From Sulfurospirillaceae bacterium (lineage in GTDB: Bacteria > Campylobacterota > Campylobacteria > Campylobacterales > Sulfurospirillaceae), in the NCBI GenBank assembly GCA_028705785.1, contig JAQWCT010000077.1:1-10473 (forward strand): a stretch of DNA of 10,473 nucleotides, in the 5' to 3' direction. The position numbers and the translations under genes were made by a program. The notes beneath the pieces are model-generated. The model saw only the letters and a list, made by a program, of their open reading frames with translations. It made no database searches and had not been told where the DNA came from. Positions 7,237 to 10,473 of the stretch are shown in pieces. How positions within the stretch are numbered: position 1 is the stretch's first letter; every line of letters starts with the position of its first letter.

Positions 7237-7588
7237 GTTTTTCAGTACCTCGCTTGTCGCTACCTTGGTGGATTTTGCTTTATATACAGCACTTCTTAGT
7301 ATCCTAATGCCTGTAACAGCACATTTTATCAGCGCATCAAGTGGCATGGTTGTTAATTTTATTTTACAGCGTAAATGGGTTTTTAAAGCAACAAGAGATG
7401 TTAAGACATCCTTTATCCTTTCTTTGATTTTTTCAATGGGAGGGATTTTGTTAGGGGGCTTGATTATTTTTGGTTTGACGCTATTTACTTTTTTCATTCA
7501 TTATCCATTGATAGCCAAAATAATTGCAATCGGCATTGTCTTTTTTTATAATTATGTCACTAAAAAAATAGCTTTTGGAGATAGATAA
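7223..7588 (+). CDS. GtrA-family small membrane protein (putative lipid-linked sugar flippase)
   Basis: A 121-residue protein with four predicted membrane helices (about residues 8-28, 31-50, 67-90 and 93-115) and the family-typical NFILQRKWVF between helices two and three. GtrA proteins are thought to flip undecaprenyl-phosphate-linked sugars across the inner membrane; this is assumed in most cases rather than shown. The TTG at 7223 is taken as start because an in-frame TGA lies at 7217-7219 and no better codon occurs before the first helix. No clear ribosome site precedes it, so expression probably depends on translation of the overlapping GT2 gene. Confidence 0.82.
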   Translation: MKIVKFFSTSLVATLVDFALYTALLSILMPVTAHFISASSGMVVNFILQRKWVFKATRDVKTSFILSLIFSMGGILLGGLIIFGLTLFTFFIHYPLIAKIIAIGIVFFYNYVTKKIAFGDR

Positions 7589-7589
7589 T

Positions 7590-9038
7590 ATGAATGTTGT
7601 TGTGAACTTTATGACTCAAAGATTTCCTTTCTTTATCGTGGCATATTTTGCCATTCAAATCATTATTCGCTTGCTTACTTCTTCTATCGTCGTTTTGGAT
7701 GAGTCTGAGCAAATCATGCTTTCACAATATTTTAGCCTTGGGTACAATGAACAACCACCCCTTTATACTTGGTTGCAAATGGGTGTTTTTAAAGTTTTTG
7801 GAATTTCTGTTTTTGGATTGGCACTTCTTAAAAATATTTTATTGTGTCTCACTTATCTTTATATTTATAAATTAGGGTTATTGTTACTAAATGATAAGCC
7901 AAAGGCTTCTTTGGGTGCACTTTCACTGATGCTGATTCCTCAATTGGTCTGGGATGCACAGGTGGATCAAACACATACGGTACTATTAACGACAGCTACG
8001 ACACTCACGCTGTATTATTTTTTTAAAATTGCCATAGAAAATGCTTCTGTATCCAATTTTGTTTTGTTTGGGATTTTTAGCGGTGTAGGGTTGATGGCAA
8101 AGTATAATTTTATTTTGGTTTTAATAGCCCTTGGCATCATGGCTTTATTGATCAAAGAGTTTCGCATACAGTTTTACAACAAACGATTGATAATTTCTAT
8201 GGGAATTGCATTGGTATTTGTGCTACCGCATTTTATCTGGTTTATCTCTCATCTTGATATTGCGACACATCGTACGATTGAGCGCATGAATGTGGGACAT
8301 ACGGGTAGCGCTTTGAGCAATTTTTTCAAAGGTAGTTTAGATTTGGTGGTTTCATGCATTGTCTTTTTGACTCCCTTTTGGATGATATTTGTCATTTTGT
8401 TTAGAAAAAAGTTTGCATTTTCTTTCAATACCCATGCCAAAGCTTTGCTTGGGTATAGCATTATCATTTTTATTTTTTTATTTGTGATGGTTGCAATGAG
8501 CGGAACAACACATATCAAAGAGCGATGGCTTCAGCCTTATCTTGTCTTTGTACCACTTTTTTTATTCTTACATGTAAGCTCTTTAGAGGGTGATAAAAAC
8601 ATTCAAAAGTATATTTCTTTGATACTGATTGCCTCCGTGAGTGTTGCATCTGTTGTACTGATTCGACCTTTTACGATTGATATGCGAGGAAAGCCTACAA
8701 GAGCAGCGTATCCGTTTGTGCAATTGACACAAAAGATACAAGAGAAGGTACAAGATACGGATAAACTTTTGATTTATGCAGAGGATAAATATCTTGGTGG
8801 AAATATGAAGCTTTTTTTCCCCAATGCCACAGTTATCACCCCCTCTTTACCCAATCAACCGTATGTGTTAAATTCTCGATTAGTCGTTATTTGGGAAAAT
8901 GACAAGCCTTTGACTTTTATCCAAATGGTTCAAGACAAAGACTATAATTGTTCGCAAGAAGTTGAAAAAATACCTTTTCAACATTCTACAAAACTTTTTT
9001 ATACTGCACATTATATGATTTGCGAGAAGGTAAAATAA
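7590..9038 (+). CDS. Family 39 (GT-C) membrane glycosyltransferase, ArnT/PMT-like
   Basis: A 482-residue multi-spanning membrane protein. After the first helix comes an acidic loop VLDESEQ (about 35-41, with Asp37-Glu38) and then GYNEQPPLYTWL (51-62). This is the acidic pair followed by GYxxxPPL seen in the PMT_2/ArnT group, which take sugars from polyprenyl phosphate at the outer face of the inner membrane. About ten further helices follow, then a periplasmic C-terminal domain of about 120 residues. The acceptor is unknown: lipid A, LPS core or another glycan. The start is the ATG at 7590, 1 base after the gtrA-like gene and 9 bases after GGAG; an earlier in-frame TTG (7575) lacks a ribosome site. 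It overlaps ugd by one base. Confidence 0.83.
   Translation: MNVVVNFMTQRFPFFIVAYFAIQIIIRLLTSSIVVLDESEQIMLSQYFSLGYNEQPPLYTWLQMGVFKVFGISVFGLALLKNILLCLTYLYIYKLGLLLLNDKPKASLGALSLMLIPQLVWDAQVDQTHTVLLTTATTLTLYYFFKIAIENASVSNFVLFGIFSGVGLMAKYNFILVLIALGIMALLIKEFRIQFYNKRLIISMGIALVFVLPHFIWFISHLDIATHRTIERMNVGHTGSALSNFFKGSLDLVVSCIVFLTPFWMIFVILFRKKFAFSFNTHAKALLGYSIIIFIFLFVMVAMSGTTHIKERWLQPYLVFVPLFLFLHVSSLEGDKNIQKYISLILIASVSVASVVLIRPFTIDMRGKPTRAAYPFVQLTQKIQEKVQDTDKLLIYAEDKYLGGNMKLFFPNATVITPSLPNQPYVLNSRLVVIWENDKPLTFIQMVQDKDYNCSQEVEKIPFQHSTKLFYTAHYMICEKVK
8568..8577. repeat. Iterated palindrome TTACATGTAA, copy 5 (in the GT39 gene)
   Basis: Exact copy, extended to the 12-base palindrome CTTACATGTAAG (8567-8578), read as Leu-His-Val-Ser. 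Confidence 0.7.
9025..9030 (+). promoter_or_regulatory. Ribosome binding site that fixes the ugd start
   Basis: AGAAGG ends 7 bases before the ATG at 9038. This site, plus the Rossmann strand beginning at MKISVIG, shows that the earlier in-frame TTG at 9020 is not the start. Confidence 0.6.
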
Positions 9039-10273
9039 TGAAAATCAGTGTTATTGGTACAGGATATGTTGGCTTAGTAAGTGGTGCGTGTTTTGCCCAA
9101 ATGGGAAATAGTGTTGTTTGTGTTGATGTTGATGCTCAAAAGATAGCAAATCTCAATCAGGGCATAATCCCCATTTATGAACCAGGGCTTGAAGAGATGG
9201 TCATTGAAAATAGCCATAAAAAAACACTTACCTTTACAGTCGATAGTGAATATGCCATTAAACGCGCAAAGATTATCTTCATAGCCGTAGGTACGCCTAT
9301 GGGCGAAGATGGTAGTGCCAATTTACAATATGTTTTTGATGTGGCACAAAATATTGGGTGTTATCTTGAAGATTATACTATTATTGTTGATAAATCAACC
9401 GTTCCTGTTGGAACGGCATCGAAGGTGCAAGAGATTATTCAGAATGAATTAAATATTCGAAATCTAAGTATTCCTTTTGATGTGGTTTCAAATCCAGAAT
9501 TTTTGAAAGAAGGTGTTGCTATCGATGATTTCATGCATCCAGATCGTGTGGTTATAGGAGCTGAAAATCAAAAAGCTATTGATATTATGCATGAACTCTA
9601 TTCTCCCTTCATGACTAAAAATGACCGCTTTATCAGTATGGATATTAAAAGTGCAGAAATGACAAAATATGCAGCTAATGCGATGTTGGCAACGAAAATA
9701 TCTTTTATGAATGAGATAGCAAATATTTGTGAGCGCGTAGGTGCAGATGTCAATAAAGTGAGACATGGCATCGGAAGTGATAGCCGAATAGGGTATGGTT
9801 TTATCTATCCCGGGTGTGGCTATGGCGGGAGTTGTTTCCCAAAAGATGTACAAGCCTTAATCAAAACAGCAAAGGATAGTCATTATACAGCGCGTATTCT
9901 TGAAGCCGTAGAATATGTCAATCATGAGCAAAAATTTGTGCTTGTACAAAAAATTATTAAAAAATTTGGTGATAATTTGGAGGGCTTAACTTTTGCCATA
10001 TGGGGACTTTCTTTCAAACCAGAAACAGATGATATGAGAGAAGCTTCTTCCTTAGTCATTATCAAAGAGCTCGTAAAACGGGGTGCTAATGTTATAGCAT
10101 ATGACCCAAAAGCCCGTCATGAAGCAGAAAATATTTATTTGAAAAATTATTTACATGTAAGTTATGTCGATAGCAAATATGATGCACTCAAAAATGCAGA
10201 TGCTCTTGTGCTAGTAACGGAGTGGCAAGAATTTAGAAGTCCAGATTTTGAAGAAATGAAGAAACTCTTATAA
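9038..10273 (+). CDS. ugd: UDP-glucose 6-dehydrogenase, cut short by an in-frame stop codon
   Basis: The open part encodes 411 residues: an N-terminal NAD domain with GTGYVG (7-12), a central domain with Lys210 and Asn214 in EMTKYAANAM, the catalytic Cys266 in GYGGSCFPKD, and the C-terminal UDP-binding domain up to TEWQEFRSPDFEEMKKLL. All core catalytic residues are present. The enzyme oxidises UDP-glucose to UDP-glucuronate with two NAD+. Translation stops at TAA 10271-10273, yet the same frame continues with a normal Ugd tail to 10360. Full-length relatives end well after the FDGRN motif, which this product lacks. It may be a recent nonsense mutation, a sequencing error, or a functional short form. 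The gene follows the GT39 gene with a one-base overlap, which suggests UDP-glucuronate or a derivative feeds that module. Confidence 0.9.
   Translation: MKISVIGTGYVGLVSGACFAQMGNSVVCVDVDAQKIANLNQGIIPIYEPGLEEMVIENSHKKTLTFTVDSEYAIKRAKIIFIAVGTPMGEDGSANLQYVFDVAQNIGCYLEDYTIIVDKSTVPVGTASKVQEIIQNELNIRNLSIPFDVVSNPEFLKEGVAIDDFMHPDRVVIGAENQKAIDIMHELYSPFMTKNDRFISMDIKSAEMTKYAANAMLATKISFMNEIANICERVGADVNKVRHGIGSDSRIGYGFIYPGCGYGGSCFPKDVQALIKTAKDSHYTARILEAVEYVNHEQKFVLVQKIIKKFGDNLEGLTFAIWGLSFKPETDDMREASSLVIIKELVKRGANVIAYDPKARHEAENIYLKNYLHVSYVDSKYDALKNADALVLVTEWQEFRSPDFEEMKKLL
10151..10160. repeat. Iterated palindrome TTACATGTAA, copy 6 (in ugd)
   Basis: Exact copy, read as Leu-His-Val-Ser. Confidence 0.7.
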
Positions 10274-10360
10274 ACGCCTATTCTCTTTGATGGTAGAAAT
10301 CAGTATAAAAAAAGTCGCATGGAAGAGATAGGGTTTGAGTATTTTCTAATAGGGGTATAA
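10271..10360 (+). pseudogene. ugd: Detached C-terminal tail of ugd after the in-frame TAA
   Basis: Directly after the TAA, in the same frame, 28 codons read TPILFDGRNQY... EEIGFEYFLIGV and end at a second TAA (10358-10360). FDGRN (10286-10300) followed by a GFEY-type ending is the standard C-terminus of bacterial UDP-glucose dehydrogenases. With the stop codon read as an amino acid, the product would be 440 residues. One base change, for example AAA to TAA, explains it. The tail has no start signal of its own and would not be made unless the stop is read through. Confidence 0.85.
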
Positions 10361-10363
10361 AAG

Positions 10364-10386
10364 ATAACTTGAGAAGTGATTATTTT
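10364..10386. terminator. Weak hairpin between convergent genes, possible terminator
   Basis: ATAACTT (10364-10370) can pair with AAG (10374-10376) and TTAT (10380-10383) around a 3-base loop, with a 3-base bulge. Short T runs follow on both strands. The stem is AT-rich and imperfect, so this is only a candidate for ending the ugd transcript and the convergent gene. Confidence 0.25.
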
Positions 10387-10473
10387 AAATATTTAGGGAT
10401 TTCATGAAATAAATATTGACTAATTGCTTCTGAAGCCTTATAACTCCAGTGTGTATCATCACAGTAAAAAATA
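10380..10473 (-). CDS. C-terminal end of an AlgJ/AlgX-like (SGNH/DHHW) protein, start outside window
   Basis: On the minus strand a frame runs in from the right edge and ends with TAA at 10382-10380, giving 30 residues: IFYCDDTHWSYKASEAI... then EIPKYLK. The DTHWS followed by a short helix is the catalytic Asp-x-His-Trp block near the C-terminus of AlgJ/AlgX-type acetyltransferase-like proteins, which modify exported polysaccharides in the periplasm. The catalytic serine and N-terminus are outside the window, so the family call rests on this short stretch. It converges with ugd, leaving 19 bases between the two frames. Confidence 0.6.
   Translation of the reverse strand, partial: IFYCDDTHWSYKASEAISQYLFHEIPKYLK

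Noticed and set aside
9020..9037. TTG at 9020 as start of ugd
   Set aside because: It lies before its own ribosome site (9025-9030) and adds residues before the Rossmann strand that Ugd proteins begin with.

Overview
The window looks like chromosomal DNA of a Campylobacterota (epsilonproteobacterial) species, plausibly Sulfurospirillum or a close relative. The evidence is low G+C content, AT-rich -10 boxes without clear -35 boxes, and gene content. The order ccoI-ccoS-cytochrome c553-gmhB-hldD-hldE-gmhA matches, from memory, the Campylobacter jejuni cbb3-maturation/ADP-heptose neighbourhood (Cj1155c to Cj1149c). The genus is an inference; no rRNA or other marker is present.

Layout. (1) Bases 1-1646, plus strand: the 3' part of a copper P1B-type ATPase gene (ccoI) and ccoS, both for maturation of cbb3 cytochrome oxidase. 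(2) Bases 1656-1952, minus strand: a small periplasmic c-type cytochrome with its own promoter. Its terminator hairpin lies inside the last codons of ccoS. (3) Bases 2064-6293, plus strand: a promoter, an exported TPR protein read from a TTG start, then gmhB, hldD, hldE and gmhA. Together these four make ADP-L-glycero-beta-D-manno-heptose for the LPS/LOS inner core. (4) Bases 6298-9038, plus strand: a DPM1/ArnC/GtrB-like GT2 enzyme, a GtrA-family membrane protein and an ArnT-like GT39 enzyme. This set resembles lipid-linked sugar systems in which a sugar is loaded on polyprenyl phosphate, flipped, and transferred to a glycan or lipid A outside the inner membrane. (5) Bases 9038-10360: ugd (UDP-glucose dehydrogenase), with an in-frame TAA cutting off the last 28 codons, whose sequence still looks like a normal Ugd C-terminus. 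(6) Bases 10380-10473, minus strand: the 3' end of a convergent gene with a DTHWS motif typical of AlgJ/AlgX-like (SGNH/DHHW) proteins.

From the TPR gene to ugd the genes are tightly packed, with overlaps of 1 to 14 bases or short gaps, and read as one surface-polysaccharide operon. The two observations most worth following up are the interrupted ugd and a ten-base palindrome, TTACATGTAA. The palindrome occurs six times exactly (plus one nine-base variant), always inside genes and in two different reading frames, so the constraint appears to act on the DNA rather than the protein.
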